64,000 nucleotides of DNA from Occultella kanbiaonis (GCF_009708215.1 NZ_CP046175.1:1116001-1180000), one strand, 5' to 3'; shown: positions 39,680 to 50,404, counted from the stretch's first letter. Numbers and translations are program-made. Notes: a model not told the origin generated them from the sequence alone.

Positions 39680-39685
39680 TAGCCT
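39680..39685 (+). promoter_or_regulatory. -10 box TAGCCT upstream of menJ-nuo
   Basis: TAGCCT ends exactly 6 nt before GTG 39692, the spacing seen at other leaderless starts in this window. It is a likely promoter for the menJ-nuo transcript. Confidence 0.45.
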
Positions 39686-39691
39686 AGGCGC

Positions 39692-39727
39692 GTGGCCGGC
39701 CTTGCACGCCGGTGCCGCCCCCCGTGA
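39692..39727 (+). CDS. Possible leaderless 11-aa leader peptide
   Basis: GTG 39692 begins an 11-codon frame (MAGLARRCRPP) placed at the exact leaderless distance from TAGCCT. It ends 94 bp before menJ. One Cys and two adjacent Pro codons could slow ribosomes, but there is no run of one amino acid that would show classical attenuation. Short and possibly spurious. Confidence 0.3.
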   Translation: MAGLARRCRPP

Positions 39728-39821
39728 AACCTGCGAACCGGAGCGCCCTGCGCGCTCGGTGAGAAGGAGGGTGCGCCCGGCAATAGGGTGGCGGTGAGGA
39801 CACGATTCAGGATGGGAACAG

Positions 39822-41138
39822 GTGGACAGCGTGGGACACGCACCAGGTGATGATGCGGATGTCATCGTCGTCGGTGCCGGACCCGCCGGCGCCGCCGCGG
39901 CGCACTACCTGGCCGCCGCCGGGCGCGAGGTGCTCCTGCTCGAGAAGGCGACCTTCCCGCGGGACAAGATCTGCGGCGACGGGCTGACCCCGCGGGCCGT
40001 CTCCGAACTCGTCCGGATGGGCGTGCCCACCCCGGCCGAGGACGGCTGGATCCGCAACAAGGGGCTGCGCGTCATCGGCGGTGGGCACACGATCCACCTG
40101 CCCTGGCCGGAGATCGAGCGCTACCCGAACTACGGCCTGGTCAAGTCCCGGATGGACCTGGACGCCACGCTGGCCCACCACGCACGCGCCACCGGCGCGA
40201 AGCTGATGGAGGGCATGAATGTCACCGGTCCCGTCACAGACGACCGCAGCGGCCGGGTCATCGGGGTCACGGTCCGTCAGGTGGACGGCAAGGGCCGCCG
40301 GATCGACGGCGAGGCCGGTTCCGAGCGCACCCTGCGCGCCCCGGTCGTGATCGCGGCGGACGGCGTCTCCGCGCGGCTGGCGACGTCGCTCGGCATCACC
40401 AAGAGCGACAACCGCCCGATGGGCGTCGCGGTACGCACCTACTTCAAGACCCCGCGCCACGACGACGAGTGGATGGAGTCGCAGCTCGAACTGTGGGACG
40501 GCGAGGCCGGCAGGTCGAACCTGCTCCCGGGCTATGGCTGGATCTTCGCGCTCGGCAACGGCCTCGCCAACGTCGGCCTCGGCTCGGTCAGTTCCAACGC
40601 CAAGGCGACCCAGCTCGACTACAAGTCCCTGATGGCCGCCTGGATGCGCAACGCGCCACCGGAGTGGGAGTTCACGCCGGAGAACCAGGTGGGCCCGGTC
40701 CGGGGTGCCGCACTGCCGATGGCGTTCAACCGCAAGCCCCACTACAGCCGCGGCCTGATGCTCGTCGGCGATGCGGGCGGCATGGTCTCCCCGTTCAACG
40801 GGGAGGGCATCGCGTATGCGCTGCAGGCCGGTCGGGTCGCGGCCGACGTGGCCGGGCAGGCCCTCGCACGCACCTCCGACGCTGCCCGTGAGCGCACCCT
40901 GGCCACCTACCCGGTGCGCATGCGCGACGAACTGGGCGGCTACTTCACGCTCGGACGACACTTCGTCAAGCTGATCGAGCGGCCGGCCGTGATGCGCGTG
41001 TGCACGAAGTACGGCCTGCCGCGACCCCTGCTCATGAAGTTCGTGCTCAAACTGCTCTCGGACAGTTACGACACCCGCGGTGGCGACGCCATGGACCGCA
41101 TCATCACCGCCCTGACCCGCATCGTCCCGGCTGCCTGA
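39822..41138 (+). CDS. menJ: Geranylgeranyl-reductase-family flavoprotein, probable menaquinone reductase MenJ
   Basis: A 438-aa FAD enzyme of the geranylgeranyl reductase family. In mycobacteria MenJ saturates one isoprene double bond of the menaquinone tail. The N-terminus has the dinucleotide fold DADVIVVGAGPAGAAAAHYLAAAGREVLLLEKATFPRDKICGDGLTPRAV (GxGxxG then acidic LEK, and the family CGDGLTPRAV). GLMLVGDAGGMVSPFNGEGIAYALQAGRVAAD is the second FAD site. The GTG at 39822 is 13 residues before the fold. It starts the operon and nuoA follows by 17 nt, linking tail saturation to complex I expression. Confidence 0.92.
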   Translation: MDSVGHAPGDDADVIVVGAGPAGAAAAHYLAAAGREVLLLEKATFPRDKICGDGLTPRAVSELVRMGVPTPAEDGWIRNKGLRVIGGGHTIHLPWPEIERYPNYGLVKSRMDLDATLAHHARATGAKLMEGMNVTGPVTDDRSGRVIGVTVRQVDGKGRRIDGEAGSERTLRAPVVIAADGVSARLATSLGITKSDNRPMGVAVRTYFKTPRHDDEWMESQLELWDGEAGRSNLLPGYGWIFALGNGLANVGLGSVSSNAKATQLDYKSLMAAWMRNAPPEWEFTPENQVGPVRGAALPMAFNRKPHYSRGLMLVGDAGGMVSPFNGEGIAYALQAGRVAADVAGQALARTSDAARERTLATYPVRMRDELGGYFTLGRHFVKLIERPAVMRVCTKYGLPRPLLMKFVLKLLSDSYDTRGGDAMDRIITALTRIVPAA

Positions 41139-41155
41139 GCGGGAGAGGAAGAGAT

Positions 41156-41518
41156 ATGACCAACCCGTACATCCCGTTGCTCATCATGGGTGGGCTCGCC
41201 CTGCTCCTCGGGGTCGGTGGGCTCGCGGCCAGCGCCGTCATCGGGCCGAAGCGCTACAACAAGGTCAAGGTGGATGCCTACGAATGCGGCATCCAGCCCT
41301 CACCGCACTCCATCGGCGCCGGCCGGTTCCCGATCAAGTACTACATCGTGGCGATGACGTTCATCGTCTTCGATATCGAGGTGGTCTTCCTCTACCCGTG
41401 GGCAGTGAGCTTCACCGAGCTCGCCGGGTTCGGCCTGATCGCCATGTTTGGCTTCCTGTTCCTGATCACCGTGCCGTTCGTCTACGAATGGCGCCGTGGC
41501 GGCCTGGACTGGGACTGA
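41156..41518 (+). CDS. nuoA: NADH-quinone oxidoreductase subunit A
   Basis: A 120-aa membrane subunit with three helices (about 5-30, 62-85, 91-110) and the conserved quinone-loop motif [25 protein letters not shown]. It forms part of the membrane arm at the junction with the peripheral arm of complex I. ATG 41156 follows GGGAGAGGAAGAG. Confidence 0.97.
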   Translation: MTNPYIPLLIMGGLALLLGVGGLAASAVIGPKRYNKVKVDAYECGIQPSPHSIGAGRFPIKYYIVAMTFIVFDIEVVFLYPWAVSFTELAGFGLIAMFGFLFLITVPFVYEWRRGGLDWD

Positions 41519-41533
41519 GAGAGGACGTAGATC

Positions 41534-42091
41534 ATGGGACTCGAAGAGAAGCTGCCCTCGGGGTTCGTGCTGGGCAAGGTCGAGGATCTGGTCGGTTGGG
41601 TCCGGTCCTCCTCGATGTGGCCGGTCACGATGGGCCTGGCCTGCTGCGCCATCGAGATGATGGCCGCCGGCACCCCCCGGTTCGACCTCGCCCGGTTCGG
41701 CATGGAGGTGTTCCGCGCCTCGCCGCGCCAGGCGGACCTGATGATCGTGTCCGGCCGGGTCAGTCACAAGATGGCGCCGGTGCTGCGGACCGTGTACGAC
41801 CAGATGGCCGACCCGAAGTGGGTCATCTCGATGGGTGTGTGCGCGTCGTCCGGCGGCATGTTCAACAACTACGCGATCGTCCAGGGCGTGGACCACGTCC
41901 TGCCCGTCGACGTGTACCTGCCCGGCTGCCCGCCCCGGCCCGAGATGCTGATCAACGCGATCCTGGAGCTGCACAAGCAGGTCATCAAGGGTGGGCCGCT
42001 CGGTGAGCACCGGGCGGAGATCAACCGCGCCGTCGAGGCGGCCGCCCTTGACGCCGTCCCGACGCAGGAGATGAAGGGGCTGCTCGCATGA
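41534..42091 (+). CDS. nuoB: NADH-quinone oxidoreductase subunit B
   Basis: A 185-aa peripheral subunit that holds cluster N2, the last iron-sulfur centre before quinone. The ligands are in [12 protein letters not shown] (tandem cysteines), [38 protein letters not shown]. Its stop overlaps nuoC (ATGA). Confidence 0.97.
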   Translation: MGLEEKLPSGFVLGKVEDLVGWVRSSSMWPVTMGLACCAIEMMAAGTPRFDLARFGMEVFRASPRQADLMIVSGRVSHKMAPVLRTVYDQMADPKWVISMGVCASSGGMFNNYAIVQGVDHVLPVDVYLPGCPPRPEMLINAILELHKQVIKGGPLGEHRAEINRAVEAAALDAVPTQEMKGLLA

Positions 42092-42855
42092 GCGGAACCA
42101 CCGGACCGGGCTCCGAGCCCGTCATCGAACCGGCCGCCGAGGCACAGGAGGCCGGCTCCCAGCAGCTCGTCCAACGGCCGCGGGGCGCCACGCCGCTGGA
42201 CATCATCGACGTCCGCAAGGGCATGTTCGGCGTCGAGGGGTCCGGCGACACGTCGGGCTTCGGTGGGCTCGAGCGCACCATCGCGCTGCCGGGGCCGACG
42301 GAGCGGCCCTACGGTGGCTACTTCGACGAGGTCGCGGACATCCTCGCCGAGGTGCTCGGCGAGGCGGGCGTGAACTACGACGACGCCGTCGAGAAGGTCG
42401 TCATCTTCCGCGACGAGATGAGCCTGTACATCGCGCGCGAGCACCTGCCGGTCGTGGCGAGGTCGCTGCGGGACGACCAGGATCTGCGGTTCGAGCTGTG
42501 CCTCGGCGTCAACGGGGTGCACTACCCCGCGGACGCCGGCCGGGAGCTGCACGCCGTCTACCCGCTGTTCTCGGTGACCCACAACCGGACCGTCCGGCTC
42601 GAGGTCGCGGTCCCGGACGCGGACCCGCACATCCCGAGCCTGGTGGACATCTACCCCGCCAACAACTGGCACGAGCGAGAGACCTGGGACTTCTTCGGCA
42701 TCGTCTTCGACGGCCACCCGAGCCTGTCCCGGATCGAGATGCCGGACGACTGGCCCGGCCACCCCCAGCGCAAGGACTACCCGCTGGGTGGGATCCCGGT
42801 GGAATACAAGGGCGCGACAGTACCCGCGCCCGATGAGCGGAGGGCCTACAACTGA
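42088..42855 (+). CDS. nuoC: NADH-quinone oxidoreductase subunit C
   Basis: A 255-aa peripheral subunit. The first 85 residues are a variable extension (Glu/Gly/Ala-rich). The conserved region includes [50 protein letters not shown] and the subunit signature [50 protein letters not shown]. Separate from nuoD (not fused as in E. coli). The last base of its stop is the first of the nuoD start. Confidence 0.96.
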   Translation: MSGTTGPGSEPVIEPAAEAQEAGSQQLVQRPRGATPLDIIDVRKGMFGVEGSGDTSGFGGLERTIALPGPTERPYGGYFDEVADILAEVLGEAGVNYDDAVEKVVIFRDEMSLYIAREHLPVVARSLRDDQDLRFELCLGVNGVHYPADAGRELHAVYPLFSVTHNRTVRLEVAVPDADPHIPSLVDIYPANNWHERETWDFFGIVFDGHPSLSRIEMPDDWPGHPQRKDYPLGGIPVEYKGATVPAPDERRAYN

Positions 42856-44213
42856 TGGCTGCCACCTTCCCGTCAGCAACGCGCGGCGCCGGCCCGGCCG
42901 GCACCGAGGGCGTCCACGAGTTCACCGCCGCCGGCGGTGACTGGGACGAGATCAGCGCCGAGGCCGAACGCCTCGGGGACGAGCGGATCGTCATCAACAT
43001 GGGTCCGCAGCACCCGTCCACGCACGGCGTGCTCCGCATCGTCCTCGAGATCGAGGGCGAGACCGTCACCGAGGCCCGGGCCGGTATCGGGTTCCTGCAC
43101 ACCGGCATCGAGAAGAACATGGAGTTCCGCACCTGGACCCAGGGCGTGACGTTCTGCACCCGCATGGACTACGTCGCCCCACTGTTCCAGGAGGCGGCCT
43201 ACTGCCTCGCCGTCGAGAAGCTCCTCGGCATCACCGACGACCTGCCCGAGCGGGCCACCCTGATCCGGGTCCTGATGATGGAGCTGAACCGGATCAGCTC
43301 GCACATCGTGGCGATCGGGACCGGCGGCAATGAGCTCGGCGCCACCACGATGATGACCATCGCATTCCGTGAGCGTGAGGAGATCCTGAGGATCTTCGAG
43401 GCGATCACCGGACTGCGGATGAACCACGCCTACATCCGCCCCGGCGGCGTTGCCCAGGACCTCGCGCCCGGCACCACCCAGATGATCCGGGACGCGATCC
43501 CGAAGATCCGGGACGGCATCGGCGAGCTCGAGAAGCTCACCCTCGCGAACCCGATCTTCATCGGCCGGCAGAAGGGCGTCGGCATCCTGCCGCTCGCCGG
43601 CGCGATGGCGCTCGGCACCGCGGGGCCGATGCTGCGTTCGGCCGGCGTGCCGTTCGACCTGCGTCGCGCGCAGCCGTACTGCGGCTACGAGAACTACGAC
43701 TTCGACATCATCACGGACACCGGCGCGGACGCCTACGCACGCGTGGTGGTCCGGTTCAAGGAGATGCGCGAGTCGCTGAAGATCGTCCAGCAGGTGCTGG
43801 ACCGCCTCGAGGCCCAGGACCGCAAGGGCAAGCAGCCGGTCATGGTCGCGGACAAGAAGATCGCGTGGCCCGCGCAGCTGTCCGTCGGCAGCGATGGCCA
43901 GGGCAACTCGCTGGAGCACATCCGCCAGATCATGGGCACCTCGATGGAGGCCCTGATCCACCACTTCAAGCTGGTCACCGAGGGCTTCCGGGTCCCGGCC
44001 GGCCAGGTCTACCAGCAGATTGAGCACCCCAAGGGGATCCTCGGCGTGCACCTGGTCTCCGACGGTGGCACCCGGCCCTACCGGGTGCACTTCCGGGACC
44101 CGTCGTTCAACAACCTGCAGTCGCTGTCGATCCTCTGTGAGGGCGGCACCATCGCCGACGTGGTGATCTCGGTCGCCTCGATCGACCCGGTCCTGGGAGG
44201 GGTGGACCGCTGA
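42855..44213 (+). CDS. nuoD: NADH-quinone oxidoreductase subunit D
   Basis: A 452-aa subunit that forms the quinone pocket with NuoB. Hallmarks are [23 protein letters not shown] (quinone-binding His loop), [59 protein letters not shown] and [21 protein letters not shown]. An N-terminal extension of about 45 residues precedes the conserved part. It overlaps neighbours by one base on each side. Confidence 0.97.
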   Translation: MAATFPSATRGAGPAGTEGVHEFTAAGGDWDEISAEAERLGDERIVINMGPQHPSTHGVLRIVLEIEGETVTEARAGIGFLHTGIEKNMEFRTWTQGVTFCTRMDYVAPLFQEAAYCLAVEKLLGITDDLPERATLIRVLMMELNRISSHIVAIGTGGNELGATTMMTIAFREREEILRIFEAITGLRMNHAYIRPGGVAQDLAPGTTQMIRDAIPKIRDGIGELEKLTLANPIFIGRQKGVGILPLAGAMALGTAGPMLRSAGVPFDLRRAQPYCGYENYDFDIITDTGADAYARVVVRFKEMRESLKIVQQVLDRLEAQDRKGKQPVMVADKKIAWPAQLSVGSDGQGNSLEHIRQIMGTSMEALIHHFKLVTEGFRVPAGQVYQQIEHPKGILGVHLVSDGGTRPYRVHFRDPSFNNLQSLSILCEGGTIADVVISVASIDPVLGGVDR

Positions 44214-45043
44214 TGGTCGCCGACAACCGTGGTTACTCGCCCGACGTCCGGGCCCGACTCACCGCCGACGCGGACCAGATCCTGGCCCGCTATCCCGAGG
44301 CACGCTCGGCGCTGCTGCCGCTGCTGCACCTGGTGCAGTCCGAGGACGGCTACGTGAGCCCGGCCGGGATCGCGTTCTGCGCGGACGTCCTGGACCTCAG
44401 CCGAGCCTCGGTCTCCGCCGTCGCCACCTTCTACAGCCAGTACAAGCGGCGCCCGAACGGTGAGTACACCGTGGGGGTCTGCACCAACACGCTGTGCGCC
44501 GTGATGGGCGGGGACGCGATCTTCGACCGGCTCTCCGAGCGGCTGGGCATCGGCCACGACGAGACCACCGAGGACGGCCGGATCACCCTCGAGCGGGTCG
44601 AGTGCAACGCCGCGTGCGACTACGCACCCGTGATGGTCATCAACTGGGAGTTCTTCGACAACCAGACCCCCACCTCCGCGGTGGACGTCGTGGATGCCCT
44701 TCTCGAGGGGCGACCGGTGACACCGACCCGTGGCGCGGACACCGTCGCCACGTTCCGGGAGGTCTCCCGGGTGCTCGCCGGGTTCGAGGACGGTCGCGCG
44801 GACGAGGGCATCGGGGCCGGCCCGGCCACTCTGGTCGGCCTGGAGATGTCCCGCGCCAAGGGCTGGACCGCCCCCGCGGCCGAGGCCGCTGAGCCTGAGG
44901 ACGCGGCGGGGCCGACCGCGGAGCAGGCCGGTACCGAGGCGGTCGGCGAGCCCGGCTCCAGCGCTGAGCGCGAGGAGACCACCCCCGCGGACGGATCCGC
45001 GGAAACGGTGACCAAGTCCGAAGAGAAGGGCTCGAGCGAATGA
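44213..45043 (+). CDS. nuoE: NADH-quinone oxidoreductase subunit E, long form
   Basis: A 276-aa thioredoxin-fold subunit holding the [2Fe-2S] cluster N1a. Ligands are in VCTNTLCAVMGGD (C-x4-C) and VECNAACDYAPVMVIN (C-x3-C), near residues 87-92 and 128-132. After about residue 165 comes a tail of over 100 residues, acidic in its last 60 (EAAEPEDAAGPTAEQ). E. coli NuoE is 166 residues, so the tail is actinobacteria-specific and probably disordered. Confidence 0.96.
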   Translation: MVADNRGYSPDVRARLTADADQILARYPEARSALLPLLHLVQSEDGYVSPAGIAFCADVLDLSRASVSAVATFYSQYKRRPNGEYTVGVCTNTLCAVMGGDAIFDRLSERLGIGHDETTEDGRITLERVECNAACDYAPVMVINWEFFDNQTPTSAVDVVDALLEGRPVTPTRGADTVATFREVSRVLAGFEDGRADEGIGAGPATLVGLEMSRAKGWTAPAAEAAEPEDAAGPTAEQAGTEAVGEPGSSAEREETTPADGSAETVTKSEEKGSSE

Positions 45044-46344
45044 CCACCCTGGCGCCGATCCTGAGCGACATCTGGGACGCACCCCGGTCCTGGACCTATG
45101 CGACGTACTCCGAGCACCAGGGCTACGACGCCTGGCGCAAGGCCATCCACACGGACCCGACCGAGCTCGTCAACGCCGTGAAGGACTCCGGTCTGCGCGG
45201 CCGCGGCGGTGCCGGGTTCCCCACCGGGCTCAAGTGGAGCTTCCTGCCCCCGCCGGACGGCGGCCCCCGCTACCTCGTGGTCAACGCCGACGAGTCCGAG
45301 CCGGGCACCTGCAAGGACATCCCGCTGATGCTGGCGAACCCGCACTCCCTCATCGAGGGCGTGGCCATCACCTCCTTCGCGATCGGGTCCAACCACGCGT
45401 TCATCTACCTGCGTGGCGAGGTCGTCCACGTCTACCGCCGCCTGCTCGCCGCCGTTCGCGAGGCACGCGAGGCCGGCCTGCTCGGCACGAACATCCTCGG
45501 CACCGGCTACGACCTCGAGGTCACCGTGCACGCCGGCGCCGGCGCCTACATCTGCGGTGAGGAGACCGCCCTCCTGGACTCCCTCGAGGGCCGCCGCGGC
45601 CAGCCCCGCCTGAAGCCGCCGTTCCCCGCCGTCGCAGGTCTGTACGCCCGGCCGACCGTGGTGAACAACGTCGAGTCGATCGCGAGCGTGCCAACGATCG
45701 TGCGCAACGGGGTGGACTGGTTCACCTCGATGGGTACCGAGAAGTCGAAGGGTCACGGCCTCTTCTCGCTCTCCGGGCACGTCGCCCGGCCGGGGCAGTA
45801 CGAGGCACCGCTCGGCATCACGTTCCGCGAACTGCTCGACATGGCCGGCGGCATCCGGGACGGCCACTCCCTGAAGTTCTGGACGCCGGGCGGCTCGTCA
45901 ACCCCGATCCTGACCGCCGAGCACATGGACGTCGTCCTGGACTACGAGTCCGTCGGTGCGGCCGGCTCGATGCTCGCCACCCGGGCCATCCAGGTCTTCG
46001 ACGAGACCACCTCGGTGGTCCGGTGCGTGTCCCGCTGGACCGACTTCTACCAGCACGAGTCCTGCGGCAAGTGCACCCCCTGCCGCGAGGGCACGTTCTG
46101 GCTGAAGCAGATCCTGCACCGCCTGGAGGCCGGCAAGGGCACCGAGTCCGACGTCGACCTGCTGCTGGACGTGGCCGGCAACATCGAGGGCCGCTCGTTC
46201 TGCGCCCTCGGTGACGCGGCCGCCACCCCGATCAAGAGCGCCATCAAGTACTTCCGCGAGGAGTTCGAGCAGGGCATCCACACGCCCGCCTGGGAACTCT
46301 TCCCCTACGAGGCCAACGCGGCCTTCTCCGGAGCGACTGCATGA
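45040..46344 (+). CDS. nuoF: NADH-quinone oxidoreductase subunit F
   Basis: A 434-aa catalytic subunit that oxidises NADH and passes electrons to FMN and cluster N3. NADH/FMN motifs are [34 protein letters not shown] and [19 protein letters not shown]. The [4Fe-4S] ligands are in [16 protein letters not shown] and [13 protein letters not shown] overlaps the nuoE stop (ATGA). Confidence 0.97.
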   Translation: MTTLAPILSDIWDAPRSWTYATYSEHQGYDAWRKAIHTDPTELVNAVKDSGLRGRGGAGFPTGLKWSFLPPPDGGPRYLVVNADESEPGTCKDIPLMLANPHSLIEGVAITSFAIGSNHAFIYLRGEVVHVYRRLLAAVREAREAGLLGTNILGTGYDLEVTVHAGAGAYICGEETALLDSLEGRRGQPRLKPPFPAVAGLYARPTVVNNVESIASVPTIVRNGVDWFTSMGTEKSKGHGLFSLSGHVARPGQYEAPLGITFRELLDMAGGIRDGHSLKFWTPGGSSTPILTAEHMDVVLDYESVGAAGSMLATRAIQVFDETTSVVRCVSRWTDFYQHESCGKCTPCREGTFWLKQILHRLEAGKGTESDVDLLLDVAGNIEGRSFCALGDAAATPIKSAIKYFREEFEQGIHTPAWELFPYEANAAFSGATA

Positions 46345-48995
46345 CCGCCACCACCAACGAATCGTCCTCGGCCGTGGCACCGGTCGAGGAGATCACGCTG
46401 ACCATCGACGGCCTCGACGTCAGCGTGCCCAAGGGCACCCTGGTGATCCGCGCCGCCGAGACGATCGGGATCCAGATCCCGCGATTCTGCGACCACCCGC
46501 TGCTCAAGCCGGCCGGTGCGTGCCGCCAGTGCCTGGTGGACATCGCCACCCCCGACCGCGAGGGCAACCTGCGGGCGATGCCGAAGCCGCAGGCCTCCTG
46601 CACCATCGAGGCGACGCCCGGCATGGTGGTGAACACCCAGCACACCTCCCCGGTGGCGGAGAAGGCCCAGCGGGGCCAGATCGAGTTCCTGCTCGTCAAC
46701 CACCCGCTCGACTGCCCGGTCTGCGACAAGGGTGGCGAGTGCCCCCTGCAGAACCAGGCCATGAGCAACGGGGCCGCGACGTCCCGGTTCGTCGACATCA
46801 AGCGCACGTTCCCCAAGCCGATCAAGATCTCCACGCAGATCCTGCTGGACCGCGACCGGTGCATCCTGTGCCAGCGGTGCACCCGGTTCTCCGCGGAGAT
46901 CGCCGGGGACCCGTTCATCGACCTGCAGGGTCGCGGCGGCGGCGCGCCCGGTGGCCACGGCCACGGACTGCCGGCCCAGCAGATCGGCCGTTTCGACGAA
47001 GCCATCCTGGAGTACACCCCGAGCGGCGAGCAGTCCCCGGGTGAGTCCGAGCGCACCGGCGACGTCGTCGGCCCGTACGGCCAGGCCGGCGTGCTGTCCA
47101 GCGTGGCCGGCAGCATCGGCGGAGCCCTGGAGGACACCTCGGGCCGCCCGTTCGCCTCGTACTTCTCCGGCAACACCGTGCAGATCTGCCCGGTCGGCGC
47201 CCTCACCTCGGCCGCGTACCGGTTCCGGTCCCGTCCGTTCGACCTGGTCTCGACGCCCTCGATCGCCGAGCACGACGCCTGTGGCTCCGCGATCCGCGTC
47301 GACCACCGCCGCGGCGTGGTGCTGCGCCGGCTGGCCGGCGACGACCCCGCGGTCAACGAGGAGTGGATCACCGACAAGGACCGGTTCGCCTTCGCCTGGC
47401 AGACGTCCCCGGACGTGCTCACGGCGCCCCTCGTGCGCGATGAGGAGACCGGTGAGCTCGTGCCGACCAGCTGGTCCGAGGCAATCGCCCTGGCCGCCGA
47501 GGGGCTCCGCAAGGCGCTCGACGGAGCCGGTGCGGCCGCGCTCCCCGGCGGCCGCCTGACCCTCGAGGACGCCTACGCCTGGTCGAAGTTCACTCGCCTG
47601 GCGCTCGGCAGCAACGACGTCGACTTCCGGGCCCGGGTGCACTCGGCCGAGGAGGCCGACTTCCTCGCCAACCGCGTCGCCGGCGCGGGCATGGACGTGA
47701 TCTTCGGCGACCTCGAGCGTGCGCCCCGGGTGCTCCTCGTCGGGCTCGAGCCCGAGGAGGAGGCCGGCACGATCTTCCTGCGGTTGCGCAAGGGCATGCT
47801 CGCCGGCCGCGTGCGGGTGACCACGATCGCGCCGCTCGCATCCCGCGGCTCGACCAAGCTGCGCGCCGACGTCGTCCGCACCGCACCGGGTGACGAACCC
47901 GCCGTCCTGGACGCGCTCTCCGGTTCGACCGGCACGCCCGAGGACCTCACCGATCTCAAGGCCGCGCTCGCCGAGCCCGGCACCGTCGTGCTCGCGGGCG
48001 AACGGCTCGCGGGAGTGCCCGGGGCGCTGTCCGCGCTGGACCGGCTGCTCGTCGCGACCGGCGCCCGGTTCGCCTGGGTGCCGCGCCGCGCCGGCGACCG
48101 CGGCGCCGTCGAGGTCGGTCTGCTTCCGGGCCTGCTGCCCGGAGGACGCCCGACGGCGGAGGCCGAGGCCCGCGTCGACGTCGCCGGAGTCTGGGGCGTG
48201 GGCGAGCTGCCCACGGCACCGGGCCGCGACCTGACCGGGATCCTGGACGCCACCACGAGCGGAGAGATCGACGCCCTCGTCGTGGGTGGCATCGACGTCG
48301 CGGACCTGCCCTCCCCGGCGGACGCCGAGGTGGCGCTCGCCGCGGCCGGCTTCGTGGTCCAGCTGGAGGTCCGCCGGTCCGCGGTCACCCAGCACGCGGA
48401 CGTGGTGCTGCCGATCGCGGCGTCCACGCACAAGTCCGGCACCTTCCTGAACTGGGAGGGCCGCCCGCGCCCGTTCGGCCAGGTGTTCACCACCAGCGCG
48501 CTCACCGACTCCCGGGTGCTCGGCATGCTCGCCGACGCTCTGGAGATCGACCTGGGCACCCGCACCCTCGAGGAGATCCACCGCGAGCTCGCCGAGTTCG
48601 ACGGCTGGGAGGGCCCGCGCACCGGCGCCCCGTCGGTCCCCGCGGCGCCGGCTCCGGCGCTCGAGGCCGGCCAGGCGCGGCTCGCGACCTGGCGCCTGAT
48701 GCTCGACTCGGGCCGCGGCCAGGACGGCGAACCCCACCTCGCCGGGACCGCGTACCGCCCGGTGGCACTGCTCTCGCCGGCCACGGCCACCGCGCTCGGC
48801 ATCGCCGAGGGCGGCCAGGTGCGCGTCAGCGGACCCGGGGGTGACATCGTCCTGCCGGTCCTGCCGACGCCGATGGGCGACGACGTGGTCTGGTTGCCGC
48901 AGCACTCCCCGGGATCGTCCGTGTACCGGACGCTCGGGGTCACGGCCGGCGCCGCGGTGCGCCTGGCCGCCGTCGACGCGGAGGTCGCCCGATGA
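46341..48995 (+). CDS. nuoG: NADH-quinone oxidoreductase subunit G, lacking N7 ligands, with insertion
   Basis: An 884-aa electron-transfer subunit. The N-terminal ferredoxin-like part carries Cys50, 61, 64 (and 87) for [2Fe-2S] N1b, [13 protein letters not shown] (125-137, N5) and CILCQRC (174-180) with CPVGAL (283-288) for N4. Two departures are visible. Residues about 198-272 form an insertion rich in Gly and acidic residues, between FIDLQGRG and [18 protein letters not shown], which are nearly adjacent in many NuoG. The region where mycobacterial and E. coli NuoG bind N7 reads [16 protein letters not shown], with Ala309, Asp312, Ser316 and Thr344 where cysteines are expected. The C-terminal molybdopterin-oxidoreductase-like domain (about 310-870) is kept. 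Confidence 0.95.
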   Translation: MTATTNESSSAVAPVEEITLTIDGLDVSVPKGTLVIRAAETIGIQIPRFCDHPLLKPAGACRQCLVDIATPDREGNLRAMPKPQASCTIEATPGMVVNTQHTSPVAEKAQRGQIEFLLVNHPLDCPVCDKGGECPLQNQAMSNGAATSRFVDIKRTFPKPIKISTQILLDRDRCILCQRCTRFSAEIAGDPFIDLQGRGGGAPGGHGHGLPAQQIGRFDEAILEYTPSGEQSPGESERTGDVVGPYGQAGVLSSVAGSIGGALEDTSGRPFASYFSGNTVQICPVGALTSAAYRFRSRPFDLVSTPSIAEHDACGSAIRVDHRRGVVLRRLAGDDPAVNEEWITDKDRFAFAWQTSPDVLTAPLVRDEETGELVPTSWSEAIALAAEGLRKALDGAGAAALPGGRLTLEDAYAWSKFTRLALGSNDVDFRARVHSAEEADFLANRVAGAGMDVIFGDLERAPRVLLVGLEPEEEAGTIFLRLRKGMLAGRVRVTTIAPLASRGSTKLRADVVRTAPGDEPAVLDALSGSTGTPEDLTDLKAALAEPGTVVLAGERLAGVPGALSALDRLLVATGARFAWVPRRAGDRGAVEVGLLPGLLPGGRPTAEAEARVDVAGVWGVGELPTAPGRDLTGILDATTSGEIDALVVGGIDVADLPSPADAEVALAAAGFVVQLEVRRSAVTQHADVVLPIAASTHKSGTFLNWEGRPRPFGQVFTTSALTDSRVLGMLADALEIDLGTRTLEEIHRELAEFDGWEGPRTGAPSVPAAPAPALEAGQARLATWRLMLDSGRGQDGEPHLAGTAYRPVALLSPATATALGIAEGGQVRVSGPGGDIVLPVLPTPMGDDVVWLPQHSPGSSVYRTLGVTAGAAVRLAAVDAEVAR

Positions 48996-50404
48996 ACACC
49001 AACCTCGCTCCCATCCTGGCCCGGAGCACCGGCGCCGCGGACTTCAGCAACGACACGATCTGGGTGTCGGTCATCAAGGCCGTCGCGATCCTGCTGTTCC
49101 TGCTGCTGTCGGTGCTGTTCGCGCTCTGGTTCGAGCGCCGCGTCATCGCCCGGTTCCAGCAGCGGCTCGGCCCGAACGTGCGTGGCCCGTTCGGGCTGGT
49201 GCAGTCCATCCCGGACGCCCTGAAGCTGATCCTCAAGGAGGACATCACCGTCAAGGCCGCGGACAAGGTGATCTACCTGATCGCCCCGGTCATCTCGGTG
49301 TTCTGCGCCTTCATGATCTATGCGGTCATCCCGTTCGGCCCGGAGGTGACGATCCCGTTCACGGACTTCGTCACCCCGCTGCAGCTGACCGATCTGCCCG
49401 TCTCGATCCTGTACATCCTCGGGATCACCGGGCTCGGCGTGTACGGCATCGTGCTCGGCGGCTGGTCCTCGGGCTCGACCTACCCGCTGCTCGGCGCGGT
49501 GCGCTCCACGGCGCAGATCATCTCCTACGAGCTCGGCATGAGCCTGGCCCTGGTCAGCGTGCTGCTGGTGGCCGGCTCGATGTCCACCTCCGAGATCGTG
49601 AACTCCCAGGAGAACCTGTGGTGGGCGTTCGCGCTGCTGCCGGCGTTCGTGGTCTACCTGATCTCCGCGTTCGGTGAGGTCAACCGGCTCCCGTTCGACC
49701 TCCCGGAGGCCGAGGGCGAGCTCGTCGCCGGCTACCAGACCGAGTACTCCTCGATGAAGTTCGCCTGGTTCTACCTGGCCGAGTACATCAACATGCTGAA
49801 CGTGGCCGCCGTCGCGACGACCGTCTTCATGGGTGGCTGGCGGGCACCGTGGCCGCTCGTGACACTGTTCGGGGAGGGCGTCGACCAGGGCTGGTGGGGC
49901 TTCCTCTGGTTCATCCTGAAGATCTGGCTGTTCATGTTCCTGTTCGTCTGGGTGCGCGCCACGCTGCTGCGCTTCCGGTACGACCAGTTCATGGCGTTCG
50001 GCTGGAAGGTGCTGATCCCGGTCGCGCTGGTCTGGCTAGGCCTGGTCGCCGCCTTCCAGGGCGTGCGTCACTTCACCTCCTTCGACCCCACCGCGATCGA
50101 CGTCGGCGGGCTGTCCCTGCGCACCGTGCTGTTCGGCATAGCCGGGATACTCATCATCGTCACGGTCGTGATGTACCTGATACCGGACCGGGAGGCCAAG
50201 CCCGCGCCGGACGGCAAGGCGGCCAAGGGCACGAGCGGCGCCGATGCCACGACCGACGAGCCGTTCGACGCGTTCGCCGGTGGCTTCCCGGTGCCGCCGC
50301 TGCCGGGTCAGAAGCTGCCACCGTCCAAGCGCCGCGCCCGGGTGACCACCCCGGCCGCACCCGCCGAGGACGCGACAGAAGACGAGGAGAAGACCAATGG
50401 CTGA
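48992..50404 (+). CDS. nuoH: NADH-quinone oxidoreductase subunit H, with C-terminal tail
   Basis: A 470-aa membrane subunit at the quinone entry. About eight helices are predicted, with the family loops [39 protein letters not shown] and [41 protein letters not shown]. The last 80 residues after [14 protein letters not shown] are a charged, Pro/Ala-rich tail not found in E. coli NuoH (325 aa). The end overlaps nuoI by 8 bp. Confidence 0.97.
   Translation: MNTNLAPILARSTGAADFSNDTIWVSVIKAVAILLFLLLSVLFALWFERRVIARFQQRLGPNVRGPFGLVQSIPDALKLILKEDITVKAADKVIYLIAPVISVFCAFMIYAVIPFGPEVTIPFTDFVTPLQLTDLPVSILYILGITGLGVYGIVLGGWSSGSTYPLLGAVRSTAQIISYELGMSLALVSVLLVAGSMSTSEIVNSQENLWWAFALLPAFVVYLISAFGEVNRLPFDLPEAEGELVAGYQTEYSSMKFAWFYLAEYINMLNVAAVATTVFMGGWRAPWPLVTLFGEGVDQGWWGFLWFILKIWLFMFLFVWVRATLLRFRYDQFMAFGWKVLIPVALVWLGLVAAFQGVRHFTSFDPTAIDVGGLSLRTVLFGIAGILIIVTVVMYLIPDREAKPAPDGKAAKGTSGADATTDEPFDAFAGGFPVPPLPGQKLPPSKRRARVTTPAAPAEDATEDEEKTNG

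Larger units (their letters stand above)
39549..39821 (+). other. 273-bp leader region of menJ-nuo operon
   Basis: This region between menG and menJ carries, in order, a DtxR/IdeR-type iron box (39637-39655), a TAGCCT -10 box (39680-39685), a possible leaderless 11-codon frame (39692-39727), a GAAGGAGGG purine run (about 39763-39771) and a second -10-like TAGGGT (39784-39789) before menJ. No protein longer than the leader is supported. Confidence 0.6.

Noticed and set aside
46305-48905. 866-codon antisense frame over nuoG
   Set aside because: Shadow of nuoG; repetitive composition and no start context.
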